Shown here in pieces: positions 40,036 through 48,544 of a stretch of 64,000 nucleotides of DNA. Below the pieces are notes generated by a model. The model searched no databases, was not told the origin of the DNA, and saw nothing but the letters and a program-made list of their open reading frames with translations. The position numbers and the translations under genes are program-made. The stretch's first letter is position 1. The number at the start of each line of letters is the position of its first letter. Source of the DNA: JBDSKH01 sp050245915 (GTDB taxonomy: Bacteria > Actinomycetota > Actinomycetes > Actinomycetales > Microbacteriaceae); NCBI GenBank assembly GCA_050245915.1, contig JBFWWZ010000009.1:1-64000 (forward strand), in the 5' to 3' direction.

Positions 40036-40064
40036 GGTGAACGGAAGGTGAACAGGTCCCGAAC
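40036..40064 (-). promoter_or_regulatory. PHO box upstream of pstS
   Basis: On the minus strand two perfect GTTCACC units at 40047-40053 and 40036-40042 repeat with an 11-base period. A weaker third unit (GTTCGGG) lies at 40058-40064. This is the direct-repeat architecture of actinobacterial PhoP/RegX3 sites. It sits about 95 bases before the pstS start, in the spacer after mutT1. Confidence 0.85.
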
Positions 40065-40066
40065 GC

Positions 40067-40993
40067 TCAGACCGCGTCGAGATGCGATTCGACGGCGACG
40101 ATGCCGGTCCCGGGCTTCTCCGCGGGGATGTGGATCACCATGAACTCCGCCGTCGCCAGCCCGGCCGCGTGGGAGGTGTGCACGCCGTTCGAGCCGCCCG
40201 CGGCATCCACCGCTGCCCTGACCACCCAGGGCAGCACGGGCCCATGGCTGCAGAGCACCGTGGTCTGGGCCTGCTCGACGAGGGTCGCGACGAGAGCCTC
40301 CACGGCATCCGGGGTCGCTTTCGATTCGCTGATCGCCGCGCTCTCGGTGACGTCGAGCCCGGTGACCCGCGCGGTCGGTGCGATGGTGGCCAGTGTGCGG
40401 GCCGCGGGTGAGCTGATCAGCTGAGCGGGGCGGTAGGCGGCGACGCCGTGCGCGATGCTCGCCGCCTGGGCGATGCCTCGGGATGCCAGGGGCCGGCTCG
40501 CGTCGGTGCCGTCCGGACTGCCCGGTTCGGCTTTGCCGTGCCGAAGCGCGATGATCGCGAACGTGCGCGCCCGCCCCTGCTCGTACAGCTCGGCGAACCT
40601 GTCGAGGATGTCGACATCGTGCGGGTAGCTGAGCCGGGTGCGCGCCTTCTCCAGCGTCACCCAGTGCAGTTTCTCGATCTCGTCGTTCGACGCGAACGTG
40701 GAGTTGGCCCGCGCCTGCTTCGACACCTCGGCCGCCCAGTAGTAGACGTGCTTCTCGCGTCCGTTGGGCATGCGGTACTCGACGATGCCGAGGAACGTGC
40801 CGAGGCCGATGATCAGGCCGGTCTCCTCGGCGATCTCGCGCACCGCCGTCTCGGGGAGCGTCTCGCCCGGATCGACCTTGCCTTTCGGCAGGGAGGTGTC
40901 GCGGTGACCGGGCCGGTCGACGAGCAGCACCTTCACCCGTCCTTTGGCGGTGACCCGCCAGCAGAGGGCGCCCGCCGCGAGGACCGGCCTCAC
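40067..40993 (-). CDS. mutT1: MutT1-type protein: NUDIX hydrolase fused to histidine phosphatase
   Basis: 308 residues. NUDIX box GKVDPGETLPETAVREIAEETG (motif GxxxxxE, REIAEETG near 47-54) lies in the first half. From about residue 165 a SixA/phosphoglycerate-mutase-like domain has ALRHGKAEPG with the catalytic RHG, and a second His in LCSHGPVLP near 257. In mycobacteria MutT1 cleaves 8-oxo-dGTP and dinucleoside polyphosphates. GTG 40993 overlaps the ppk stop; ppk-mutT1 adjacency is also seen in mycobacteria. Confidence 0.9.
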   Translation of the reverse strand: MRPVLAAGALCWRVTAKGRVKVLLVDRPGHRDTSLPKGKVDPGETLPETAVREIAEETGLIIGLGTFLGIVEYRMPNGREKHVYYWAAEVSKQARANSTFASNDEIEKLHWVTLEKARTRLSYPHDVDILDRFAELYEQGRARTFAIIALRHGKAEPGSPDGTDASRPLASRGIAQAASIAHGVAAYRPAQLISSPAARTLATIAPTARVTGLDVTESAAISESKATPDAVEALVATLVEQAQTTVLCSHGPVLPWVVRAAVDAAGGSNGVHTSHAAGLATAEFMVIHIPAEKPGTGIVAVESHLDAV

Positions 40994-43161
40994 CGCGTGG
41001 ACCGCCGCCGGGACCCGATCTGCGACATCAGGTCGGTCTGCAGATCGGAGAGCGGCGCGCCGTCGGCGTCGCGGTCGTGGCGCACCCACTGGCCGTCGGC
41101 GCCGAGCCACCACGACGCGGTGCCGTCGCTCATGCCCTCATCGAACAGCTCGTTCAACTCGGTCAGGTGCTCGGGACGGGTGAGACGCACCAGCGCCTCG
41201 ACCCGGCGGTCGAGGTTGCGGTGCATCATGTCGGCGCTGCCGATGAACACCTGCTGGTCGCCGTCGTTCTCGAAGATGAAGATGCGGGAGTGCTCCAGGT
41301 AGCGGCCGAGGATGCTGCGCACCCGGATCGTCTCGCTGAGCCCCTCGACCCCCGGACGGAGTGAGCAGATCCCGCGCACCCAGATGTCGATCGGCACGCC
41401 CGCCTGACTGGCCCGGTAGAGCGCGTCGATGACCGCCTCATCCACCATCGAGTTCACCTTGATGCGGATGCCGCTCGGCTTGCCCGCCTCGGCGTTCGCC
41501 TGCTCGGTGCGGATCCGCTTCAGCAGACCCTTGCGCAGGTGGAGCGGGGCGACGAGGAGGCGCTTGAACTTCTTCTCGATCGCGTACCCGGAGAGCTCGT
41601 TGAACAGCCGGGTCAGGTCTTTTCCGACGGTGTCGTCGGCGGTCAGCAGGCCCAGGTCCTCATAGATGCGGCTCGTCTTCGGGTTGTAGTTGCCCGTGCC
41701 GATGTGACTGTAGTGGCGCAGGCCCCCGCGCTCCTGCCGGATCACCAGGGCCAGCTTGCAGTGGGTCTTCAGCCCGACCAGGCCGTAGACGACATGCACC
41801 CCCGCCTTCTCGAGCTTGCGCGCCCACGAGATGTTGGCCTGCTCGTCGAAGCGCGCCTTGATCTCCACCAGTGCGAGCACCGCCTTGCCGGCCTCGGCCG
41901 CCGTGATGAGGGCGTCGATGATCGGACTGTCGCCGCTCGTGCGATACAGGGTCTGCTTGATGGCCAGCACGTTCGGGTCGGTGGCTGCCTGCTCGAGGAA
42001 CGCCTGCACGCTGGTCGCGAACGACTCGTACGGGTGGTGCAGCAGGATGTCGCCGCGGGAGACCGACTTGAAGACGTCGGGCTTCTCGGTCGGGTTGCTC
42101 GGCAGCAGGTGGACGCTGGTGGTCGGCACCCGGCGCGGGAACTTCAGGTCGGGCCGGTCGATCCTCTGCAGGTCGAACAGCCCGCCGAGGTCGAGCGGCG
42201 CCGGCAGGCGGTAGACCTCCTGCTCGGTGATGTCGAGCTCGGTCATCAGCAGGCTCAGCGTGACCTCGTCCATGTCATCGCTGATCTCGAGCCGGATCGG
42301 GGGACCGAAGCGCCGCCGAAGCAGCTCCTTCTCGAGAGCCTGGATGATCGACTCGGTGTCGTCCTCCTCGATCTCGACATCCTCGTTGCGTGTGACCCGG
42401 AACTCGTGGTGCTCCAGGATCTCCATGCCGGGGAACAGCTCGCCGAGATGGTTCGAGATGAGGTCTTCGAGCGGGATGAAGCGCATGCGGCCGGAGTCGT
42501 CGTCGGGCAGCTTCACGAAGCGCGGCAGGTTCTGCGGCATCTTCAGACGCGCGAACTCGACCTTCTGCGTCTTCGGGTTGCGCACCCGGATGCTGAGGTT
42601 GAGCGACAACCCGGAGATGTAGGGGAACGGGTGCGCCGGGTCGACCGCGAGAGGCATCAGCACCGGGAAGATCTGGGTGCTGAAGATCTCGTCGATGCGG
42701 TCGCGGTCCGCCTGCTCGAGGTCGCGCCAGCCCTCGATGTGGATGCCGGCGTCGTCGAGCGCGGGCTTCACCTTCTCGAGGAACGTGCGTGCGTGCCGCT
42801 CCTGCAGCTCGTGGGCTTTCGCACTGATATCGGCGAGCACGTCGGCGGGCGCCCGCCCGACGTTGGTGGGGACGGCGAGCCCGGTGGCGATGCGACGTTT
42901 CAGGCCGGCGACCCGCACCATGAAGAACTCGTCGAGGTTGGAGGCGAAGATCGCCAGGAAGTTCGCCCGCTCGAGGATCGGCAGCGTGTCGTCTTCCGCG
43001 AGCTCGAGCACCCGCTGGTTGAACGCGAGCCAGCTCAGCTCGCGGTCGAGGAACCTGCCCTCGGGGAGGGTGCCGTCGTCGGCCCAGGCCGGATCGGCCT
43101 CGTCGTCGTCGAGGAGGTCGGCCGCGAGGGTCGCGTCGCCGAGCGGGCTGCTGCTCTCCAT
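40990..43161 (-). CDS. ppk: Polyphosphate kinase 1
   Basis: 723 residues, the usual PPK1 length. Domains run N (RELSWLAFNQRVLELAEDD, about 39-57), head, and two phospholipase-D-like C-terminal domains. The autophosphorylated His lies in HYSHIGTGNYNPKTSRIYEDLG near 467; motif DIWVRGICSLRPG is near 590-602. Makes polyP reversibly from ATP. ATG 43161 gives MESSSPLGD. Co-translated with mutT1. Located between pst and glnR, both nutrient-control loci. Confidence 0.96.
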   Translation of the reverse strand: MESSSPLGDATLAADLLDDDEADPAWADDGTLPEGRFLDRELSWLAFNQRVLELAEDDTLPILERANFLAIFASNLDEFFMVRVAGLKRRIATGLAVPTNVGRAPADVLADISAKAHELQERHARTFLEKVKPALDDAGIHIEGWRDLEQADRDRIDEIFSTQIFPVLMPLAVDPAHPFPYISGLSLNLSIRVRNPKTQKVEFARLKMPQNLPRFVKLPDDDSGRMRFIPLEDLISNHLGELFPGMEILEHHEFRVTRNEDVEIEEDDTESIIQALEKELLRRRFGPPIRLEISDDMDEVTLSLLMTELDITEQEVYRLPAPLDLGGLFDLQRIDRPDLKFPRRVPTTSVHLLPSNPTEKPDVFKSVSRGDILLHHPYESFATSVQAFLEQAATDPNVLAIKQTLYRTSGDSPIIDALITAAEAGKAVLALVEIKARFDEQANISWARKLEKAGVHVVYGLVGLKTHCKLALVIRQERGGLRHYSHIGTGNYNPKTSRIYEDLGLLTADDTVGKDLTRLFNELSGYAIEKKFKRLLVAPLHLRKGLLKRIRTEQANAEAGKPSGIRIKVNSMVDEAVIDALYRASQAGVPIDIWVRGICSLRPGVEGLSETIRVRSILGRYLEHSRIFIFENDGDQQVFIGSADMMHRNLDRRVEALVRLTRPEHLTELNELFDEGMSDGTASWWLGADGQWVRHDRDADGAPLSDLQTDLMSQIGSRRRSTR

Positions 43162-43204
43162 CGCACAATCATGCCAGGGCGACGGTGAACGAGAGGTTGC
43201 GCGC

Positions 43205-43885
43205 TCAGACCGGGGTGAGGCGGTCCTCGTCCTCGTAGACGTTGAACCGATAGCCGACGTTGCGCACCGTGCCGATCAGCGACTCGAGGTCGCCGAGCTT
43301 CGCGCGCAGGCGTCGCACGTGCACGTCGACGGTGCGGGTGCCGCCGAAGTAGTCGTAGCCCCAGACCTCGCTGAGCAGCTGCTCGCGGGTGAACACCCGC
43401 GACGGGTGGGTGGCGAGGAAGCGCAGCAGCTCGAACTCCTTGAAGGTGAGGTCGAGGGGCCGGCCGTGAACCTTCGCCGAGTACGAGGCCTCGTCGATGA
43501 CGACGCCGGAGGCCTGGATCTTCGACCCCGACTTCTCTTGCGCGAGACGTCCGATGACGAGGCGGATGCGCGCATCGAGCTCGGCCGGGCCTGCCGATTC
43601 GAGCACCACATCATCCACCCCCCAGTCGGCGGAGACGGCGGTGAGCCCGCCTTCGGTGAGGATGAGCACCAGCGGCACGTTCACCCCGGTGGTGTTGAGG
43701 ATCTTGCAGAGCGACTTGGCGCTCGCCAGATCTTGCCGGGCGTCGACGAAGATCAGGTCGGTCGACGGGGCGTTGATGAGGGATGCCGGCTCGGCGGGGA
43801 TGGTGCGGACCCGGTGGCTGAGCAGCCCCAGCGACGGCAGCGCGTCACCCTCGACCGCAGAGGTCAGGATCAGCAGCTGCGCCAC
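43205..43885 (-). CDS. glnR: GlnR-type OmpR-family regulator of nitrogen metabolism
   Basis: 226 residues. The atypical receiver lacks a standard phosphorylation pocket (LGLLSHRVRTIPAEPASLI, DLIFVDARQDL, VLILTEGGLTAVSADWG). The C-terminal winged helix has DLTFKEFELLRFLATHP, VWGYDYFGGTRTVDVHVRRL and LIGTVRNVGYRF. This pattern is that of actinobacterial GlnR, an orphan regulator of nitrogen genes. GTG 43885 is chosen: GGAGG lies six bases upstream. An upstream in-frame GTG at 43912 lacks such a site. Confidence 0.85.
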   Translation of the reverse strand: MAQLLILTSAVEGDALPSLGLLSHRVRTIPAEPASLINAPSTDLIFVDARQDLASAKSLCKILNTTGVNVPLVLILTEGGLTAVSADWGVDDVVLESAGPAELDARIRLVIGRLAQEKSGSKIQASGVVIDEASYSAKVHGRPLDLTFKEFELLRFLATHPSRVFTREQLLSEVWGYDYFGGTRTVDVHVRRLRAKLGDLESLIGTVRNVGYRFNVYEDEDRLTPV

Positions 43886-43939
43886 GGGAAGCCTCCAAAA
43901 CGCCAGGGGCACAGTCTACGGGAGCCGTAGCATGGTCCC

Positions 43940-44209
43940 GTGTCCCGCACGATCCTGCCCGTCTGGCTGACGACCGCCGTCGCCGCGATCATCGTCGGCG
44001 TCACCGCGGGGGACGCGTTCCTGACCTGGCTGCCCGTGGTGCTCGCCGGGGTGCTGCTGCTGACGTTCGCGATCCAGCTGATCCTGAGTCGCAAAGAGGA
44101 GCTGGTGACGCGCATGATCTTCTCGATCGGCGGCGCGCTCGTGATCCTCATCGTCGCGACCGTGGTGCTCGCGGTCCTGCATCCGGCCGGCGCGCAGCTG
44201 TCGTCCTAG
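43940..44209 (+). CDS. Small membrane protein, unknown function
   Basis: 89 residues with about three hydrophobic helices (10-25, 29-50, 62-82) and a short cytosolic RKEE loop. TAGCAT (43928-43933) lies six bases before GTG 43940, so it is leaderless. Divergent from glnR. Nine bases separate it from another tiny membrane protein. Confidence 0.7.
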   Translation: MSRTILPVWLTTAVAAIIVGVTAGDAFLTWLPVVLAGVLLLTFAIQLILSRKEELVTRMIFSIGGALVILIVATVVLAVLHPAGAQLSS

Positions 44210-44218
44210 ACTGGGCGC

Positions 44219-44329
44219 ATGATGCTCGCCCTGGAACTGTTCTTCATCGGACTCCTCGGCCTGGCCACCCTGGCGATCGGCTTCGTCTCCGTCGTGGTGC
44301 TCTACAACCTGTTCCGCGGCCAGCGCTGA
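44219..44329 (+). CDS. 36-residue single-span membrane protein
   Basis: ATG 44219 begins MMLALELFFIGLLG and the frame ends in VVVLYNLFRGQR before TGA. One hydrophobic helix spans residues 3-30, followed by a basic tail. TAGACT (44207-44212) lies exactly six bases before ATG, the same leaderless pattern as proven-looking genes here. Synonymous third positions are strongly GC. No function known. Confidence 0.65.
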   Translation: MMLALELFFIGLLGLATLAIGFVSVVVLYNLFRGQR

Positions 44330-44345
44330 AGCCCGGGACGCGCGC

Positions 44346-44945
44346 GTGTTCGACCTCGACGCCTCGCTCCCTGCCGAGATCGTGCCGCTGTCGTGGCTGC
44401 TCGGCATCTGGGAGGGCACCGGCGTCCTGAGCTACCGGGTCGGCGACGAGGTGCGCGAGAACGAGTTCGGGATGCGGCTCGCCTTCACGCACGACGGCAC
44501 GCCCCATGTGCAGTACACCTGCTCGGCGTGGCTGCTCGGTGACGACGACCCGCGTCCCTACTACTCCGAGATCGGCTACTGGCGGCTGGCGCGTCCGCTC
44601 GGCGCCGGCGACCCGGGCCCCGGCATGCTGCGCGCGACGGGCGAACCGGTGTTCACGACCGCCGAGTCCGTCGAGACGCTCCGCAACGCGGCCGGCGGTT
44701 TCGACCTCGAGGTCTCGATCGTGCAGCCCGACGGCATCAGCGAGGTGTACGTCGGCCAGGTCGACGGCCCGCGCATCGACCTCGCCACCGATGCGGTCAT
44801 GCGCACCGCAGGGGCGAAGGAGTACTCCGCCGCGACGCGCCTGTACGGGCTGGTCGAGGGGCACCTGCTGTGGGCGTGGGACATCGCCGCCCTCGGCCAG
44901 GACCTGCGCACCCACGCCTCGGGACGGCTGGCCCGTGTCGAGTAA
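44346..44945 (+). CDS. Nitrobindin-like heme-binding protein (FABP/DUF1794 family)
   Basis: 199 residues. The beta-barrel signature LLGIWEGTGVLSY (about 18-30, GxWxGxG form) and the later EIGYWRL and GLVEGHLLWAWDIAA match bacterial nitrobindins, which bind ferric heme and isomerise peroxynitrite. The expected heme His should lie in the C-terminal part. GTG 44346. The stop overlaps the ygfZ start region by 11 bases. Confidence 0.85.
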   Translation: MFDLDASLPAEIVPLSWLLGIWEGTGVLSYRVGDEVRENEFGMRLAFTHDGTPHVQYTCSAWLLGDDDPRPYYSEIGYWRLARPLGAGDPGPGMLRATGEPVFTTAESVETLRNAAGGFDLEVSIVQPDGISEVYVGQVDGPRIDLATDAVMRTAGAKEYSAATRLYGLVEGHLLWAWDIAALGQDLRTHASGRLARVE

Positions 44946-45909
44946 CCCCTTCACCGACCAGCGCGCCCTCCTCGCCGGGGAGGCGGTGGTCGACCTCTCC
45001 GACCGCGACGTGCTCACCATCACAGGGCCCGACCGCCTGACCTGGCTCGACTCGCTCACCTCGCAGAGCATCGCGAAGCTCGCGGCCGGCGAGTCGGCCG
45101 AGACCCTGCTGCTCGATCCGAGCGGGCGCATCGAGTACGCGATGCGGGTCGTCGACGACGGGGACACCACCTGGCTGCTGCTCGACCCCGGTGCGGGCTC
45201 GGGCCTGTACGCCTTCCTCGACCGGATGCGGTTCATGCTGCGTGTCGAGGTCGCCGACCGTTCGGCCGAGTTCGCGACCGTCGGCTCGTTCGGCGTCGTG
45301 GTCCCGGATGCCGTGGTCACCTGGGCCGACCCGTGGCGCGCGGTGGTCACGGGCGGCCATCAGTACTCCACGGGTCATCCGGCGGCGGACTGGAACTACA
45401 CCGAGTCGCTCGTCCCGCGCGGCGCCCCGCTCCCGGGTCCGATCGCCGGCCCGGCGGCGCTCGAGGCGCTGCGCATCGCGGCGTGGCGTCCGCGCGCCGC
45501 CACCGAGGTGGACGCGACGACGATCCCGCACGAGCTCGACTGGCTGCGCTCTGCCGTGCACCTGTCGAAGGGCTGCTACCGCGGCCAGGAGACCGTCGCG
45601 AAGGTGCACAACCTGGGGCACCCGCCGCGTCGCCTCGTCATGCTGCATCTCGACGGGTCGGACAACGTGCTGCCGGAGCCCGGCGATGCGGTGCTGGCCG
45701 GTGACACGGAGGTCGGCCGGGTCACCGCGGCGGCGCTGCATTACGAGCTGGGCCCGATCGCCCTGGCGGTGGTGAAGCGCTCCACCGATCCCGCCGCCAC
45801 CCTCACCGTGCACGGCATCGCGGCGGCGCAGCAGCTCATCGTCCCACCCGACGCGGGCGCCGAAGCCGACGTCCCCCGCCTGCCGCGCCTCGGCGCCGTC
45901 CGCCGGTAG
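44935..45909 (+). CDS. ygfZ: YgfZ/GcvT-family folate-binding protein
   Basis: 324 residues. The diagnostic motif SKGCYRGQETVAKVH lies near 213-227, with DLSDRDVLTITGPDRLTWLDSLTSQ near the N-terminus. YgfZ proteins bind folate and help build or repair certain Fe-S enzymes. GTG 44935 gives MSSNPFTDQR and overlaps nitrobindin, suggesting coupled translation of two heme/Fe-S-linked proteins. Confidence 0.92.
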   Translation: MSSNPFTDQRALLAGEAVVDLSDRDVLTITGPDRLTWLDSLTSQSIAKLAAGESAETLLLDPSGRIEYAMRVVDDGDTTWLLLDPGAGSGLYAFLDRMRFMLRVEVADRSAEFATVGSFGVVVPDAVVTWADPWRAVVTGGHQYSTGHPAADWNYTESLVPRGAPLPGPIAGPAALEALRIAAWRPRAATEVDATTIPHELDWLRSAVHLSKGCYRGQETVAKVHNLGHPPRRLVMLHLDGSDNVLPEPGDAVLAGDTEVGRVTAAALHYELGPIALAVVKRSTDPAATLTVHGIAAAQQLIVPPDAGAEADVPRLPRLGAVRR

Positions 45910-45911
45910 CC

Positions 45912-47021
45912 GTGGCCGGCGGCCCCGACGAGTTCCGCCGGCTGGAGCGGGGCATCCGCCGGCGGCTCGACGCGCGCGTCGCGCTGAGCCGAGTCGCCGA
46001 TTCGGTTCCCGCGATCCTGCAGATCCTGGTCGCGGTCGCCGCAGCGTATTCGTTCGCGCACTGGGTTCTCGGCCACGCCTTCCCCGTGCTCGCTGTCACG
46101 GTCACGATCAGCTCGCTCGGTTTCACGCGGGACACGCGGCCGCGCCGGGTCGCGGAGAGCGTCCTCGGCATCATGCTCGGCATCGCGCTCGCGGACGGGC
46201 TCTCGCTGCTGTTCGGCAAGGGGCTCTGGCAGCTCGTCTTCGTGCTCCTGGTCGTGTTCATCGTCGGTCGCGCGATTTCGCCGAATCCGGCGTTCGCCGT
46301 GGCGGCCGCGATCCCCTCCGCCCTCGTCGTGCTGCTCCCCGATCCGACCGGCGGCCCGTTCACCCGCAGCCTCGACGCGCTCGTCGGAGGGGTCGTCGCG
46401 CTGCTGGTGACGGCGCTCGTGCCTCGCGACCCGCGCCGCGCGGAACTGCGCGACGGACGCCTCCTGTTCTCCGTGTTCGGCGAGTCGGTCGGGTCGATCG
46501 TCGAGTGCCTCAGCGTTCCGGCGGCGACCGCGGGCGAGCTCGCGCTCGGCCGCCTGCGCCGCACCCAGGCGATGGTCGACGCCTGGCGGGTCTCCCATGA
46601 CACCGCGTTCTCGATCGCGCGGATCTCCCCGTTTCTGCGCCGCTTCGTCCCCGAACTGCACCGGCACCGGCGGCTGCTGGAGGCGGCAGACCTGACCGCG
46701 CGGCACCTGCGGCACATCGCGCGGCGCAGCGAGTTCCTGGTGCGCGACGGGGTGCCGCGCCCGGCGCTCGCCGCCGCCGTCGCCGAGGTCGGTACCGGGA
46801 TCCGCCTGCTCGGGGCCGAGCTCGACGACCCGGCTCAGGTCGGTGCGGCGCGGTCGCTGCTCGCCGATCTGGCGCGCCGGCTCGACCCGGCGGTCCTGAT
46901 GCCGGATGCGGGGGTCGCCGAGTCCTCGATCCTGATCCTGCTGCGTCCGCTCACCGTCGACCTGCTCGTGGGGACCGGCATGGGCGTCGAGCACGCGCGG
47001 GACCTGCTGCCGAAGCTCTGA
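45912..47021 (+). CDS. FUSC-like (aromatic acid exporter-type) membrane protein
   Basis: 369 residues. The N-terminal half has about six hydrophobic segments (30-170), with the FUSC-like stretch TRDTRPRRVAESVLGIMLGIALAD. The C-terminal 190 residues are soluble and helical, rich in Arg and Leu. This is a half-size FUSC protein that probably dimerises. GTG 45912 is two bases after the ygfZ stop. Substrate unknown. Confidence 0.78.
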   Translation: MAGGPDEFRRLERGIRRRLDARVALSRVADSVPAILQILVAVAAAYSFAHWVLGHAFPVLAVTVTISSLGFTRDTRPRRVAESVLGIMLGIALADGLSLLFGKGLWQLVFVLLVVFIVGRAISPNPAFAVAAAIPSALVVLLPDPTGGPFTRSLDALVGGVVALLVTALVPRDPRRAELRDGRLLFSVFGESVGSIVECLSVPAATAGELALGRLRRTQAMVDAWRVSHDTAFSIARISPFLRRFVPELHRHRRLLEAADLTARHLRHIARRSEFLVRDGVPRPALAAAVAEVGTGIRLLGAELDDPAQVGAARSLLADLARRLDPAVLMPDAGVAESSILILLRPLTVDLLVGTGMGVEHARDLLPKL

Positions 47022-47795
47022 TCAGCGCGGGGCGACGGACTCCCAGTCGAGGGTGAGTTCGCCGAGCCGCCAGCGTGTGCGGCCGTCGTGCACCGGCCAG
47101 CCCGCCGCGCGAAGCGCCTCGACCGCCGCGATCCAGCGCTGGGTCGCACCGTAGACCGCGAGCGGGGCGGCGACCGCCCACTGCCGGTCGAGCTCGGTGA
47201 GCAACGCGTGGATGCGCTCCCCGGGGACATTCCGGTGGATGAGCGCCTTCGGCAGACGCTCGGCCACGATCGACGGCCGCTCGAGACCGTCGAGCCGCAG
47301 CGAGATGGTGAACGTGCGGGGCGCGACCGGGTCGAGCGCTATCCAGCTCGCCACCCGGCCGACCTCGTTGCACGTGCCCTCGACCAGCAGCCCGCCCGGC
47401 TGCAGCCTCGCCTGCATGGCGGCCCAGGCATCCGGGACCTCGGTCTCGTCGTACTGCCGCAGCACGTTCGCGGCGCGGATGATCGCCGGCGGCGTCTCGG
47501 TCGGAACCTCGAAGCCGCCCAGCCGGAAGGTGACCCCGTCGCGCGCGGCCGCCGCGGCATCCCGGACCCGGTCGGGGTCGATCTCGATGCCGATGACCCT
47601 CAGGTCCGGCCGCACCTTCGCGAGCCGGTCGCGCAACTCGAGCGTGGTCGTGGCGGACGCGCCGTAGCCCAGATCGACGACGAGCGGATCGGCTGTGCGC
47701 CGCAGCACCGGCTGCGCCGCGATCCAGCGGTCGATGCGCCGCAGCCGGTTCGTGCCCGTGGTGCCGCGGGTGATGCGACCCACCGTTTTGGCCAT
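47022..47795 (-). CDS. Class I SAM-dependent methyltransferase family protein
   Basis: 257 residues. Motif I VVDLGYGASATTTLELRDRL (about 39-58) and motif II VIGIEIDPDRV (about 67-77) form the SAM pocket; motif IV-like DAWAAMQARLQPGGLLVEG follows. The C-terminal part includes RWIAAVEALRAAGWPV. The glycine-rich loop is YGAS instead of GxGxG, slightly degenerate. ATG 47795 lies six bases after TACCCT. Divergent from gpmA with only 11 bases between starts. Target unknown. Confidence 0.75.
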   Translation of the reverse strand: MAKTVGRITRGTTGTNRLRRIDRWIAAQPVLRRTADPLVVDLGYGASATTTLELRDRLAKVRPDLRVIGIEIDPDRVRDAAAAARDGVTFRLGGFEVPTETPPAIIRAANVLRQYDETEVPDAWAAMQARLQPGGLLVEGTCNEVGRVASWIALDPVAPRTFTISLRLDGLERPSIVAERLPKALIHRNVPGERIHALLTELDRQWAVAAPLAVYGATQRWIAAVEALRAAGWPVHDGRTRWRLGELTLDWESVAPR

Positions 47796-47807
47796 ACGTT
47801 AAGGGTA
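47795..47807. promoter_or_regulatory. Two overlapping divergent leaderless promoters in an 11-base spacer
   Basis: Plus strand: TACGTT (47795-47800), AAGGGT, ATG 47807 (gpmA). Minus strand: TACCCT (47807-47802), TAACGT, ATG 47795 (methyltransferase). Each -10 begins inside the other gene's start codon, so the two polymerases must exclude each other. Confidence 0.6.
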
Positions 47808-48544
47808 TGAGCACCCTCATCCTGCTGCGTCACGGCAACTCCGAGTGGAACCAGAAGAACCTCTTCACCGGGTGGGTCGACGTGCGGCTCAGCGAGCAGG
47901 GTGTCATCGAGGCGACGCGAGCCGGCGAGCTGCTCGCCGAGTCCGGACTGAAGCCGGTCATCTCCTACACCAGCCTGCTCACGCGCGCGATCCAGACCGC
48001 CGACATCGCGCTCCTCGGCGCGGACCGGGCGTGGATCCCGGTGAAGCGCAGCTGGCGGCTCAACGAGCGGCACTACGGCGCGCTGCAGGGTCTCGACAAG
48101 GCGGAGACCCTGGAGAAGTACGGCCAGGAGCAGTTCATGGAGTGGCGCCGCAGCTTCGACGTGCCCCCGCCGCCGCTCGACGACGACGCCGAGTACTCGC
48201 AGGCGCACGACGAGCGCTACCAGGGCATCGACGGCGAGATCCCGCGCACCGAGAGCCTCAAGATCGTGATCGACAGGATGCTGCCCTACTGGCAGTCGGA
48301 CATCATCCCGTCCCTGCGCACCGGCGCCGTCATCGTGACGGCGCACGGCAACTCGCTGCGCGCCCTCGTGAAGCACCTCGACGGCATCTCGGACGACGAC
48401 ATCGCCGAACTGAACATCCCGACCGGCATCCCGCTCGTGTACGAGCTGGGCGACGACATGATGCCCACCGCACCCGGTCGGTACCTCGACCCGGAGGCCG
48501 CCGCCGCCGGCGCCGCCGCCGTCGCGAACCAGGGGAAGAAGTAA
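47807..48544 (+). CDS. gpmA: 2,3-bisphosphoglycerate-dependent phosphoglycerate mutase
   Basis: Glycolytic interconversion of 3- and 2-phosphoglycerate. 245 residues. The phospho-His lies in LLRHGNSEWNQKNLFTGWVD (about 7-26), with RAIQTADIAL, WRLNERHYGALQGLDK (about 83-98) and the second His in VTAHGNSLRALVKHL (about 179-193). The C-terminal tail is Ala-rich. ATG 47807 comes from a leaderless promoter. The TAA stop overlaps the beginning of the next frame. Confidence 0.96.
   Translation: MSTLILLRHGNSEWNQKNLFTGWVDVRLSEQGVIEATRAGELLAESGLKPVISYTSLLTRAIQTADIALLGADRAWIPVKRSWRLNERHYGALQGLDKAETLEKYGQEQFMEWRRSFDVPPPPLDDDAEYSQAHDERYQGIDGEIPRTESLKIVIDRMLPYWQSDIIPSLRTGAVIVTAHGNSLRALVKHLDGISDDDIAELNIPTGIPLVYELGDDMMPTAPGRYLDPEAAAAGAAAVANQGKK

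Noticed and set aside
41539..43188. 549-codon plus-strand frame
   Set aside because: Antisense shadow of ppk, an artefact of high GC at third codon positions.
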